In this document: piece after piece, positions 8,637 to 17,829 of the stretch
Layout of the letters: the number at the start of each line of letters is the position of its first letter
Numbering within the stretch: the first letter of the stretch is position 1
NCBI GenBank assembly: GCA_964604675.1
Contig: CAZSAT010000004.1
Span: 62,001-126,000 of the forward strand
DNA: 64,000 bases
Reading direction: 5' to 3'
Source: CAZSAT01 sp964604675
GTDB lineage: Bacteria > Myxococcota_A > UBA796 > CAJQPC01
Translations under genes and position numbers: made by a program
The notes under the pieces: generated by a model
Databases searched by the model: none
What the model was told of the DNA's origin: nothing
What the model saw: the letters and a program-made list of their open reading frames with translations, nothing else

Positions 8637-9548
8637 TCAGCTCCGGTAGGTGGCGACGAAGAGGCCGGGCCCGAGCGCCTCCGGGTCTGGTGGCAGCAGG
8701 CGCCAGGCCTCGGGCACCAGCCCCGCGTCGCGCGCAAGCTCCCCCAGGCCGGCCTCCGAGAAGCCGAGGTGCGGGTAGTCCACGCGGTGTCGAGCGGCGT
8801 CGCGGGCGTGCTCGATCATGTCGACGATGACCAGGTGGCCACCGGGCCGTAGCACCCGGGCCACCTCGAGCAGAGCGGGCGCCAGCTCGGTGACGTGGTG
8901 GAGCACCAGCATGCAGATGGCGGCGTCGATGCTGTCGCTGTCCAGCGGGAGCGCGTGCAGCTCGCCGCGCTTCAGCTGCACATCGGGCACCCGCGCTCGG
9001 GCCACGTCGAGCATGCGCGGTTCACGATCGACCCCGATGGCCGCGCACGCCACCGGTGCGAGCTGCGCCAGGGTCTGGCCCGTGCCGCAGCCCAGATCGG
9101 CGACGGTTCGACCGGCAGGCGACAAGGCCAGCAGCGCGGGGAGCACGAAGGCCTGTCCGAACAGCTCGCGGCGCTCGGCGTCCCAACGCTCGGCCACCTG
9201 GCCGAAGAACTCGGCGGCGCTGACGCGCTGCGCGGCGAGCAGGTGGTCCATGCGGCGCACGTCCTCCGCATAGAGCCCCTCGGCGTCGAGGTGGTCGCGG
9301 GTCAGCGCCCAGAACGCGGCCGGCAGGTCCGTCAGGTCGGCCAGGCGGTACAGCGTGGCCGTGCCCACCTGGCGCCGGATCAGCCAGCCCTCGCGGTGGA
9401 GGCGGTTGAGCTGCCGGCTCACGGTCGACTGTGGCAGGCGGCAGGCCTGGTGCAGCTGGCCGACCGAGAGCTCGGCGCGTGCCAGGAGCGCGATCAGACG
9501 CACCCGAGTGGGGTCGGCCAGATCGGCGAGCGCGGTGTGCAGATGCAT
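8637..9548 (-). CDS. ArsR-family regulator fused to a SAM-dependent methyltransferase domain (SahR-like)
   Basis: 303 residues with two domains. Residues 1-90 are an ArsR-type winged helix (DPTRVRLIALLARAELSVGQ; LPQSTVSRQLNRLHREGWL). Residues 125-300 are a class I methyltransferase fold with motif I VADLGCGTGQ and motif IV-like DAAICMLVLHHV. This architecture is that of SahR, an S-adenosylhomocysteine-responsive repressor of SAM-cycle genes known in Proteobacteria, where the methyltransferase domain acts as ligand sensor. The gene is divergent from ahcY, the expected main target, across an 84-nt gap holding a 29-bp palindrome. No clear ribosome binding site precedes the ATG, so the mRNA may be leaderless. 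Repression of ahcY and autoregulation are inferred. Confidence 0.85.
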   Translation of the reverse strand: MHLHTALADLADPTRVRLIALLARAELSVGQLHQACRLPQSTVSRQLNRLHREGWLIRRQVGTATLYRLADLTDLPAAFWALTRDHLDAEGLYAEDVRRMDHLLAAQRVSAAEFFGQVAERWDAERRELFGQAFVLPALLALSPAGRTVADLGCGTGQTLAQLAPVACAAIGVDREPRMLDVARARVPDVQLKRGELHALPLDSDSIDAAICMLVLHHVTELAPALLEVARVLRPGGHLVIVDMIEHARDAARHRVDYPHLGFSEAGLGELARDAGLVPEAWRLLPPDPEALGPGLFVATYRS

Positions 9549-9566
9549 TCGATGACACGATAACCC

Positions 9567-9601
9567 TTGGCATTCATCCGTCCATCAGGTAGATGGATGA
9601 A
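9567..9601. promoter_or_regulatory. Candidate SahR-type operator and ahcY promoter
   Basis: A 29-bp imperfect inverted repeat is centred at 9587: TTCATCC (9573-9579) pairs with GGATGAA (9595-9601), and 11 of 14 positions are symmetric overall. It lies directly behind a -35-like TTGGCA (9567-9572); a weak -10-like TAGATG (9590-9595) follows after a 17-nt spacer, so a dimer bound here would cover the promoter. It is 31 nt upstream of the ahcY ATG and 24 nt from the regulator's start. Assignment to the regulator is inference from position. Confidence 0.6.
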
Positions 9602-9632
9602 GTAACCGTCCACCACCTAGGAGTTGACGCCC

Positions 9633-11171
<1,539 letters not shown>

Positions 11172-11178
11172 ACGGATC

Positions 11179-11200
11179 GGCCTCACCTTCGGGTGAGGCC
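11179..11200 (+). terminator. Hairpin terminator after ahcY
   Basis: A perfect 9-bp stem (GGCCTCACC/GGTGAGGCC) closes a TTCG loop 7 nt after the ahcY stop. There is no T-tract, as is common in high-GC genomes. The perfect symmetry means it could also stop transcription from the convergent gene. Confidence 0.75.
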
Positions 11201-11244
11201 GGCGTTGGCCCCGCGCCCACCGCGCGGGTCAGCGCCAGGCGCGG

Positions 11245-11628
11245 CTATCGGCTGGCGATCGCCGCGCGCGTGGCGAGCGTGCTCGCGGCCAGCGCCTGCT
11301 CGCGTCCCTCGCCCTTCAGCGTGACCAGGGTGAGGCGTGCTTCGGCACGCAGCCGGGCCGCTCGAGCGGCGGGCTCCGCGCCGGCGTCGTCCAGGCGATC
11401 CGACCAGACGAGCTGGGTCAGTCCGCCGAGGTAGACGACCTCCGAGCAGACCGCGCGGTCCCCCTGGCAGGCCTCGGCGATCTCGGCTTCGATCGCGCTC
11501 ACGTTGGCGGCCTGCACGGCCCACGCCTCGTGGCTCTCGGGCACGGGCGCCGTCAGGAAGTCGCTGACGTCCGCGCGGACGTCGTCGAGGGTGGCGGCGG
11601 AAGCGGCGAGGGTCAGCGCGACGAGCAT
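11245..11628 (-). CDS. Small secreted protein of unknown function
   Basis: 127 residues starting MLVALTLAASAATL, a short signal peptide with a likely cut after ASA. The mature part is helical and Ala/Glu-rich with two Cys (EACQGDRAVCSEV) that could form a disulphide. No family is recognised. It lies downstream of the VWA gene on the same strand with a 75-nt gap, so it may be a separate transcript. Codon use matches its neighbours. Confidence 0.6.
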   Translation of the reverse strand: MLVALTLAASAATLDDVRADVSDFLTAPVPESHEAWAVQAANVSAIEAEIAEACQGDRAVCSEVVYLGGLTQLVWSDRLDDAGAEPAARAARLRAEARLTLVTLKGEGREQALAASTLATRAAIASR

Positions 11629-11703
11629 TCAGGTCTCCTGTGTCGCCCTCTTCATCGGCGCACCACGCGGTGCACGTGAGGGGGCGATCCAGGATTCTCG
11701 ACG

Positions 11704-12489
11704 TCAGCGGAAGAGCTCCCGCACCAGCTCGGTCACGACCTGCGGGAGCGCGACGTACGTCGGGGCATGGAAGCGGCGCCCGGAGCCCGCGGAAGCCATG
11801 GCGCGGCAGGCGCCGCCTCCTTGGGGCAGATCGCGTCCGAGTTGCACCACGTGCAGCGTTCGGAAGCGCGCGGCGACCGCCACGGGGTCGGCCCCCACGT
11901 TGCTCACGCCGTCCGAGAACAGGATGCCCATGCGCTCCCTCCGACCGCTCCGGCGGAGTTGCTCCAGTCCTTCTTCGAGCCCTGCTGCGACGTGGGTGTA
12001 CCCGAGGGCCGGCACGAGCAGCACCCGCCGGACGATCTCCCGCACACCGATGGCGCTGCCCACCGGCACCAGCGTGCGTGCGTCGGTGTCGAACGCGACC
12101 ACACCGACCCGGTCCAGCTTGAGGCGGAGGATGGCTGCGGCGACCGCGACCAGGGCGATCTTCTCGCCGGTCATCGAGAGGCTCATGTCGAGGATGGCCA
12201 CCACGTCCACGTCGCGCGGTTCGCTCCGGACCACGCGCAGGTCGCTGGAACGCCAGGGCCGTGGGCGCTCGAGGGTCTCGGCCAGCGCGAGCTCGCCCTC
12301 CGCGGGCCACCCGGCCTCCACGCGGCGGCGCGGACGGCGTCCGTGGCGCACCAGGCGGCGGGCGCGCTCCAGCACGGCGTCCACGGCGCGTTCGGTCACG
12401 ACCGCCCTCGCACGGGGGCCCAGGCGCGCCTTCATCGCGTGGAGCTGCGTCGCGGCCTCCCAGCCGGCTGGGAGCTGGTCGAGGGTCAC
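11704..12489 (-). CDS. von Willebrand factor A domain protein (partner of MoxR ATPase)
   Basis: From the first ordinary start (GTG at 12489) this is 261 residues. It has an N-terminal helical part rich in Arg, then a VWA domain with the MIDAS metal site DMSLSMTG (DxSxS), a Thr/Asp segment around FDTDARTLV, and ILFSDGVSNVG. VWA proteins coded after MoxR-type ATPases act with them as chaperone-like or metal-insertion machines. The GTG has no ribosome binding site. The reading frame stays open upstream through the end of the ATPase gene, in exactly the -1 frame, and that junction has a slippery A7 and a 10-bp stem-loop. The protein may therefore be made mainly as a 549-residue ATPase-VWA fusion. 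A CTG at 12558 overlapping the ATPase stop (CTGA) is another possible start. Confidence 0.82.
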   Translation of the reverse strand: MTLDQLPAGWEAATQLHAMKARLGPRARAVVTERAVDAVLERARRLVRHGRRPRRRVEAGWPAEGELALAETLERPRPWRSSDLRVVRSEPRDVDVVAILDMSLSMTGEKIALVAVAAAILRLKLDRVGVVAFDTDARTLVPVGSAIGVREIVRRVLLVPALGYTHVAAGLEEGLEQLRRSGRRERMGILFSDGVSNVGADPVAVAARFRTLHVVQLGRDLPQGGGACRAMASAGSGRRFHAPTYVALPQVVTELVRELFR

Positions 12490-12537
12490 GCCCAGGCTCG
12501 CGGCTGCGAGGCCGCGCTGGGCGTTCGTGGGGGGGCT

Positions 12538-12588
12538 CGGCCCGCTGTCCGAGGTCAGCGGGCCGGGGCTTTTTTTGCCGCCAGCTCC
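12538..12588 (-). other. Candidate programmed -1 frameshift signal joining the MoxR and VWA genes
   Basis: Reading the minus strand: GGAG (12588-12585), 8 nt, then the slippery heptamer A_AAA_AAA (12576-12570) in the correct phase for the ATPase frame (GCA AAA AAA GCC), 4 nt, then a perfect 10-bp stem CGGCCCGCTG/CAGCGGGCCG (12565-12556 with 12547-12538) around an 8-nt loop. The ATPase TGA lies at 12557-12555. A -1 slip on the A7 continues AGC CCC GGC CCG straight into the VWA frame. SD-like element, slippery site and stem-loop are the three parts known from dnaX frameshifting. Read on the plus strand the same DNA looks like a hairpin plus T7 terminator, but no plus-strand gene ends there. Confidence 0.7.
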
Positions 12589-13352
12589 GCGAGGAGGCCC
12601 GCCACGTCTCCGCGGGGATCGTGCAGCTCCACCCGGGTGGGCAAGGCCAGGCCGGCGGCGGCGACCAGATCGCCGTCCAACGCCACGGTGAGGTCGGCGA
12701 TGGCGATGGCAGCCCGAACCGACGCGCCTCGGCGCACCCTGGGGTCGGTCCGCGTCGAACGGACCAGCGCCACGGCGGCCTCGATCACGGCTTGCGACGG
12801 CGAGAGCCGCGCCTGCTCCGCCACGATGGCTTGTTCCTCGTCGACGGGCTGGTAGTCGAGCACGAGCAGCTCGAAGCGATCGCGCAGCGCTTCCGACAGC
12901 TCCCCCGCGGCCACGAACTCGGCGGGGTTCTGGGTGGCGACCACTGCGAAGCCGGGCGCGGCGTCGACTCTGCCCAGGTGCGGCACGTGGACCAGGCCCT
13001 CGTCCAGGGCGGGGAGCAGCACGTTCTGCACGCCCTCGGGCATGCGGTTGAGCTCGTTCACGAACAGCAGCCCGCCGGCGCGCATCGCGTCGACGAGCGG
13101 GCCTGCCACGAAGGCGTCGGGCACGTAGCCGCGCTCCAGGACCTGGGGCGGATCGAAGTGCCCGACCAACCGTGCCTCGCTGTAGCGCCCGTCGCCGTCG
13201 ACGCGGACCCACGGTCGCTCCAGCTCCGAGGCGATGGACCGTGCCAGCGCCGTCTTGCCCACCCCGACAGGCCCTTCGAGCAGAGCATGGCGCTCGGCGA
13301 GCAGGCAGGCTCGGACGGCGCGCAGCTCGTGCGCGCGGCCGATGACGCTCAT
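12555..13352 (-). CDS. MoxR-family AAA+ ATPase
   Basis: 265 residues from an ATG that overlaps the TPR gene stop (ATGA). Walker A is GPVGVGKTALA (residues 35-45), Walker B and its flank read GGLLFVNELNRMPEGVQN, sensor 1 is VVATQNPAEF, and the arginine-finger region is ALRDRFELLVLD. The pattern is that of the MoxR/CbbQ/NorQ clade. These ATPases form rings that remodel or activate partner proteins together with a VWA protein. The last codons run over seven A bases just before the stop, where a -1 shift would add the downstream VWA domain (261 ATPase residues plus 288, total 549). Programmed frameshifting is known in AAA+/VWA chelatase (chlD) genes, which makes the reading plausible here. Confidence 0.88.
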   Translation of the reverse strand: MSVIGRAHELRAVRACLLAERHALLEGPVGVGKTALARSIASELERPWVRVDGDGRYSEARLVGHFDPPQVLERGYVPDAFVAGPLVDAMRAGGLLFVNELNRMPEGVQNVLLPALDEGLVHVPHLGRVDAAPGFAVVATQNPAEFVAAGELSEALRDRFELLVLDYQPVDEEQAIVAEQARLSPSQAVIEAAVALVRSTRTDPRVRRGASVRAAIAIADLTVALDGDLVAAAGLALPTRVELHDPRGDVAGLLAELAAKKAPAR

Positions 13353-14536
13353 GGGGACGCCCAGGGCGGGAAGGGCGCACGGCAGCGTGCAGCGGCGAAG
13401 GCCTTCTCGATGAGCGGTGTGCGGGCGCCCTCCAACAGGGGTTGGATCTGCTCCCACTCCGCGTGGCTGAGCGTGTACTGGAAGCCGACCACGTACTGCT
13501 CGATCAACTCGGCGAGCTCGGGGTTCTGCAGGTCCGACCATTCCTTGGCCTGGGCGAGCATCACCAGGCCCTCGCCCGGCTTGCCCCGTTCGCAGAGCAG
13601 GCGGCCGGCCATGCTGAGCGCCCGTGCCTCGTCGGTCAGGTCGACGCGCTGACGAGCCACCCGTCGAAGCTCGCCGAGCAGCGCCACGGAACGGTCGATC
13701 TGGCCCAACCTCGCCGCCAGCTCGCTCAGCTCCTCCAGCGCCTCGGCGCGCCCCCGGAGGTCGGCCTCGCCACAGGCCGACAAGGCCGCTCGGAAGTGGT
13801 CCTCGGCCTCGTCGAAGCGCCCGTCTCGGGTCGCGGCCGACCCGAGCTTGCGGTGCGCTGCCCCCCGTGTGGGCGCGTCCTCACTGGTGGCGAGCGCCTG
13901 GCTGGCGAGCGACTCGGCCTGCGCGATAGAGCCGGACTCCAGAGCCAGATCGGCCCGCTCCAGCAGCTCACGCGCCCGATCTCCGCAGGCCTCGAAGCCC
14001 GCGATCGCGCGCTGGCGATCGCCCTGCAGGCTGTAGGCGCCGGCCAGGTCGCGCCGTGCGCCAGCGGCGCTGTCGCCGTCCAGGCCCGGCAAGGCGTCTT
14101 CCAGCAGGTCGATCAACGTGGCCAGGCCCAGCGGGCCCGACCGCGGCAGCACCTCGCCGGCCACGTGTTCCCACGCCTCGAGCGTCTCCGCCACCACACG
14201 TTCGTCGCTCGGGACGCGGAGGGTCTGCAGGAGCTCGCTCATGCTGGTCAGCTCCGCGACCTGGTCCAGCCAGTGCAGGACGGCGCGCTCGCCCTGGAGC
14301 ACCCGCTTCTGTTGTTGGCGCGGGTCGCCACGGGCCCCGGCGTTGGCCAGCCCTGCACAGATCGCTCGTCGGAGGCACGCGCCGACCGATGCGCTGAGCT
14401 CGGCACGACCGCCGTAGGACGGCGCGAGGGCTGCGGTGGCCCTCACCGAGAGCCCTGTGCAGCCCTCGCTTTCGGCGACCCGCGGGGCGAGCGGACGAAG
14501 CCACCCGCTGAGCACCAGCCTGTCGAGCACCGTCAC
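13349..14536 (-). CDS. TPR-repeat protein, first gene of the MoxR-VWA operon
   Basis: About 395 residues, rich in helical pairs. Clear TPR-type stretches are LAGAYSLQGDRQRAIAGFEA, AALRKLGS-like repeats around AAHRKLGSAATRDGRFDEAE, and LEELSELAARLGQIDRSVAL, mostly between residues 140 and 330. No signal peptide or membrane segment. The start is uncertain: GTG 14536 has GGAG 6 nt upstream and is preferred over GTG 14539 and TTG 14548. The stop overlaps the ATPase ATG. A TPR protein coupled to a MoxR/VWA pair suggests a substrate adaptor; this is inference. Confidence 0.75.
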   Translation of the reverse strand: MTVLDRLVLSGWLRPLAPRVAESEGCTGLSVRATAALAPSYGGRAELSASVGACLRRAICAGLANAGARGDPRQQQKRVLQGERAVLHWLDQVAELTSMSELLQTLRVPSDERVVAETLEAWEHVAGEVLPRSGPLGLATLIDLLEDALPGLDGDSAAGARRDLAGAYSLQGDRQRAIAGFEACGDRARELLERADLALESGSIAQAESLASQALATSEDAPTRGAAHRKLGSAATRDGRFDEAEDHFRAALSACGEADLRGRAEALEELSELAARLGQIDRSVALLGELRRVARQRVDLTDEARALSMAGRLLCERGKPGEGLVMLAQAKEWSDLQNPELAELIEQYVVGFQYTLSHAEWEQIQPLLEGARTPLIEKAFAAARCRAPFPPWASP

Positions 14537-14587
14537 CACACGCTCCAAAGCAAAGGCTCGCTTAACGTCCCGTGATACCCCCCTTGC

Positions 14588-15772
14588 ATGCGCTACCAGC
14601 CCGAGCCGGAGGTCGCCGCCCTGCTCGCGCCGGTCCGCGGCGCGCTGGATCAGGCGGCCGAGAGGCTGCCCGTCGGTCCGGCTCTTCTTCCCGTCGTCCT
14701 CGGAGAGGTCGAGACCTTCTGGGAGGTCCGCGAGGACATCCTGGTGCTCGACCATCACCTCGCCGGGCCCTCGCTCCACCACCCGGAGGAGGGACCCTTG
14801 CCGCTGGATCGGTGGCGTCGGTCCGCTGGTGCGGTGCTCGAAGCACTCGCCGCGGCCCACCTGGTCGCCCTCGGCGTGACCGAGAAGCCCTGGTGGATCC
14901 TGCGCGGAGCCGCCGTCGCGCTTGCCCATCGAGCCTGGCCGGAGCTGGGGCTCGCAGACTCGGAGATCGCCAGCGCTCGCGCGTGGGGTGACTTCACACG
15001 CCACCCGCGCTCGGGATTTGCCGCGTACCTGCATGCGGGCACCGACCCCATCGAGCAGGCCCTCGCCTGGACGGAGACCCTGCCGGATGCGGAGGCCTTC
15101 CTGGACCTGGCCCGGTGGACGCTCGAGACCGATCACGCCCTGCCGGTACCGGTCGGGCGTGCCTCTGCGGTGATGCCGCGGATCGGCGCCTGGCGGTTTG
15201 CTCAGCTGCGGCTCGGCGGCGGCCCCCTCGGAGGCCGGCTCGCGGTCAACGGGGACGGTGCGGCCCATCCAGCCTATGCGCCCGCCGATGCCGAAATCCT
15301 CGTGATCCTGGCGTCGAGGAAGCGCGCCTCGGTCTCGGTCACGCCGGCCGGCCCCTTCGGATCCTGGCGCTTCGCGAGCGCTCGCGGCTTCGGCGAGTTG
15401 ATGGGCGCGCGCGGCATCGACTTCGCCTTCGACGCCCGAGGCGGCGTCGAGATCCTGTTGGCGGATGCCTTCGTCGGGCCGCTGCCAGCCCTCGAGTTCG
15501 CCGAGGAGGTCGGCACGTCCGGCGTGGTGCGCGGGCGCTGGAGCCTGATCGGGGAGGACCGCCTGCGCTTCGGCGAGCTCGTGCCGATGGGCATCACCGT
15601 GCATGGTCGGAAGGACCTCGACTTCCGCATGCCGGCCCCGGGTGCGGGCCTGGAGAGCTACCTCTCGCGGTTGGAGGGCAGCGCCTGGACGTGGCGTGTG
15701 GCCGACAACGAACTCTTGTTGGAAGGCGACGATCTCGGCGCGGAGATGACCCTACGTTTCGTGAAGGGCTGA
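14588..15772 (+). CDS. Conserved-looking protein of unknown function upstream of the GMC oxidoreductase
   Basis: 394 residues, no signal peptide and no membrane segment, mixed alpha/beta composition with many Trp and Gly. The N-terminal part contains EVETFWEVREDILVLDHHLA. I do not recognise a family. It is divergent from the TPR gene and its TGA shares a base with the ATG of the next gene (TGATG), so it is co-translated with the Tat subunit and the flavoprotein and probably belongs to the same task, for example as a substrate-handling or assembly protein. Confidence 0.72.
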   Translation: MRYQPEPEVAALLAPVRGALDQAAERLPVGPALLPVVLGEVETFWEVREDILVLDHHLAGPSLHHPEEGPLPLDRWRRSAGAVLEALAAAHLVALGVTEKPWWILRGAAVALAHRAWPELGLADSEIASARAWGDFTRHPRSGFAAYLHAGTDPIEQALAWTETLPDAEAFLDLARWTLETDHALPVPVGRASAVMPRIGAWRFAQLRLGGGPLGGRLAVNGDGAAHPAYAPADAEILVILASRKRASVSVTPAGPFGSWRFASARGFGELMGARGIDFAFDARGGVEILLADAFVGPLPALEFAEEVGTSGVVRGRWSLIGEDRLRFGELVPMGITVHGRKDLDFRMPAPGAGLESYLSRLEGSAWTWRVADNELLLEGDDLGAEMTLRFVKG

Positions 15773-16281
15773 TGGCGACGACGGGCCTGGTGACGCGGCG
15801 TTCGCTGCTCCGGGCCAGCTTCCTGATCGCCGCCGGGGTCGGTGCGGGCAGCTTCGCCTGGCTTCGGGACCCCGAGCCAGGCTACCGGTGGCTCTCCACC
15901 GGTGAGGTCGCCATCCTCGAGGCGCTCTCCGAGGTGCTCTTCCAGACCGGGAACGCCGTGGGGCCCGACCACACCGAGGTCGATGTGCCGGCCGCGGCCG
16001 ACAGGCTGTTGGACACCAACGTCGATGCCGAGAAGCGTGACGCCTTTCGCTACCTGCTCCGCACCCTGGAGATCGGCACCCTCGTGAGCCGAGGTGTCGT
16101 GTTCTCCGAGGCGTCGGCCGAGGTGCGCGCGGCCGTGCTCGCGATCTGGGGACAACAGGATCCCTTCCCGCGGCGCCTCGCCCTCGACTCGCTCAAGACG
16201 GTGTTGGGCATGGCGTACTTCAGCGATCCGGCCGTGCTTCGGGCGGTGGGCTACGGCGATCTGTGCAAGGTGCCCACGTGA
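15772..16281 (+). CDS. Tat-exported gluconate 2-dehydrogenase subunit 3-like protein
   Basis: 169 residues. The N-terminus VTRRSLLRASFLIAAGVGAG is a twin-arginine signal. The mature part (YRWLSTGEVAILEALSEVLFQTG...; AADRLLD; LRTLEIG; WGQQDPFPRRLALDSLKTVLGMAYFSDPAVLRAVGY) follows the helical pattern of the small subunit that accompanies periplasmic GMC dehydrogenases. Such subunits ride the folded flavoprotein through Tat or stabilise it. It overlaps its neighbours on both sides (1 nt and 4 nt). The flavoprotein itself has no signal, which fits co-export, though cytoplasmic retention cannot be excluded. Confidence 0.75.
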   Translation: MATTGLVTRRSLLRASFLIAAGVGAGSFAWLRDPEPGYRWLSTGEVAILEALSEVLFQTGNAVGPDHTEVDVPAAADRLLDTNVDAEKRDAFRYLLRTLEIGTLVSRGVVFSEASAEVRAAVLAIWGQQDPFPRRLALDSLKTVLGMAYFSDPAVLRAVGYGDLCKVPT

Positions 16282-17786
16282 GCTTCGAGCCGGGACGCCG
16301 CAGCTTCGAGGACTACCCCGACGCGCTCGACATCGAAGCCGACGTGTGCGTGATCGGCGCCGGCGCCGGGGGCTGTGCCGCGGCCTGCGCGATCGCCGAG
16401 AGCGGCCTCGAGGTGGCGGTGGTCGAAGAGGGCCGCCACTGGCGTCCCGCCGACTTCCGGCCCGACGATCCGCCGTGGGCCCTGTCGCACCTCTACCAGG
16501 AGAAAGGCAGCCGAGCGGCCTTCGGCAACGGTGTCATCCTGGTCAACGGCGGACGCGGGGTGGGCGGTTCCACGCTCTTGAACTCGGCCATCTGCTTCAA
16601 GACCCCCCGGCCCATCCTCGAGGACTGGGCGTCGCGCGACCTGCCGACGGTCGCGCCCGAGGCCTTCGAGCCACTCCTCGACCGCGTCTGGAACACCATC
16701 GGCGTGGTGCAGAACCCACCGGCGATCCAGCGCACCAACAACCTGATCTTCAAGGAAGGCGCCGAAGCCCTCGGCCTCAAGGGCGACTTCCTCTGGCGCA
16801 ACGCGCCGGGTTGCGTGGGCTGCGGTGTGTGCCAGCTGGGCTGCCCCAGCGGCGGCAAGAACTCGGTGGACCGGACCTTCCTGTCGCTGGCCATCGGAAC
16901 GGGACGGTGTGGCGTCTACGCCGACTGCCGCGTCGAGGTGGCCGAGACCGAAGGCGGACAGGTGGTCGCGATCGGCGGCTCGACCCTCAGCCCGGACGGC
17001 TACACACCCGCAGGCACCTTCCGTGTGAGGGCGAAGCAGTTCCTGGTGTCCGGCGGGCCGGTCGGTTCGCCGCGCTTCCTGATGCGCAACGAGCTGTCGG
17101 CCAGCGCGCACCTCGGGCAGCACCTCCACCTGCATCCCGCGCTGGGCTTCATCGGCCACTTCCAGAAGGAGGTCGTGCCCTGGGACGGCGTGAGCCAGGG
17201 CTACTACGTGGACCGCTGGGAGCGTGGCTACCTGTTGCAGACGGCCACGGCTCCCCCCGATCAGCTCTTTGCGCTCTTGCCCCTGAAGCTCGGCCCGGAG
17301 ATCATGGGTGTGATGGGGGAGGCCCGCCGCCTGGCGCTCGCCGGCGTGCTGGTCCACGACGAGGACTCCGTGGGCTCGGTGAACGAGCTGGCCATGCTCT
17401 ACAGCCTGGGCGGCATGGACCGGCAGCGGCTCCTGCTCGGGGTTCGCGAGGGGCTGCGGGTCTACTTCGCGGCCGGCGCGGACTACGTCGTGCCGGCCAT
17501 CGCAGGTGTGGGACGGATCCGCGACCCCGACGAGATCGACGCGCGCATCCCGCTGGACATCCCAGCCCGAGAGCTCGTCGGAATCGCCAGCCATCCCATG
17601 GGGACCTGCCGCATGGCGTCCAGCATCGACGAGGGGGTGGTCGACGCTCGCGGACGCGTGTTCGGCTGGGACAACCTCTTCGTGGCCGACGCGAGCGTGT
17701 TTCCGAGTTCCCTCGGGGTGAACCCACAAGTCACGGTCATGGCGATGGGGCTGATGGTGGGCGCAGGCATGGCCGCGCAGGCCTGA
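16278..17786 (+). CDS. GMC family FAD oxidoreductase with a Cys cluster
   Basis: 502 residues from a GTG overlapping the previous stop (GTGA) with AAGGTG 5 nt upstream. FAD-binding loop VIGAGAGGCAAACAIAESG lies at residues 24-42, followed by VVEEG. The GMC signature region reads NGGRGVGGSTLLN. A Cys-rich stretch CVGCGVCQLGCPSGGK (C-x2-C-x2-C-x3-CP) is related to the Cys-containing segment of long-chain alcohol and sterol oxidases, here with four Cys that could hold a cluster. The C-terminus has SHPMGTCRM and VADASVFPSSLGVNPQVTVMAM, the GMC C-terminal domain with the catalytic His/Asn pair. It oxidises an alcohol group; the substrate is unknown. Confidence 0.88.
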   Translation: MSFEPGRRSFEDYPDALDIEADVCVIGAGAGGCAAACAIAESGLEVAVVEEGRHWRPADFRPDDPPWALSHLYQEKGSRAAFGNGVILVNGGRGVGGSTLLNSAICFKTPRPILEDWASRDLPTVAPEAFEPLLDRVWNTIGVVQNPPAIQRTNNLIFKEGAEALGLKGDFLWRNAPGCVGCGVCQLGCPSGGKNSVDRTFLSLAIGTGRCGVYADCRVEVAETEGGQVVAIGGSTLSPDGYTPAGTFRVRAKQFLVSGGPVGSPRFLMRNELSASAHLGQHLHLHPALGFIGHFQKEVVPWDGVSQGYYVDRWERGYLLQTATAPPDQLFALLPLKLGPEIMGVMGEARRLALAGVLVHDEDSVGSVNELAMLYSLGGMDRQRLLLGVREGLRVYFAAGADYVVPAIAGVGRIRDPDEIDARIPLDIPARELVGIASHPMGTCRMASSIDEGVVDARGRVFGWDNLFVADASVFPSSLGVNPQVTVMAMGLMVGAGMAAQA

Positions 17787-17829
17787 TCTCGTTACTCGCG
17801 GCGGCCATCCCCTGTACGGAGATCGTCCC

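Noticed and set aside
9549..9632. SAH riboswitch upstream of ahcY
   Set aside because: The leader available after a plausible promoter is only about 40 nt, too short for an SAH aptamer plus expression platform; the palindrome is better read as an operator.
12538..12576. Plus-strand rho-independent terminator (10-bp hairpin followed by seven T)
   Set aside because: No plus-strand gene or promoter leads into it; the genes here are on the minus strand, and the phase of the A run matches a -1 frameshift exactly.
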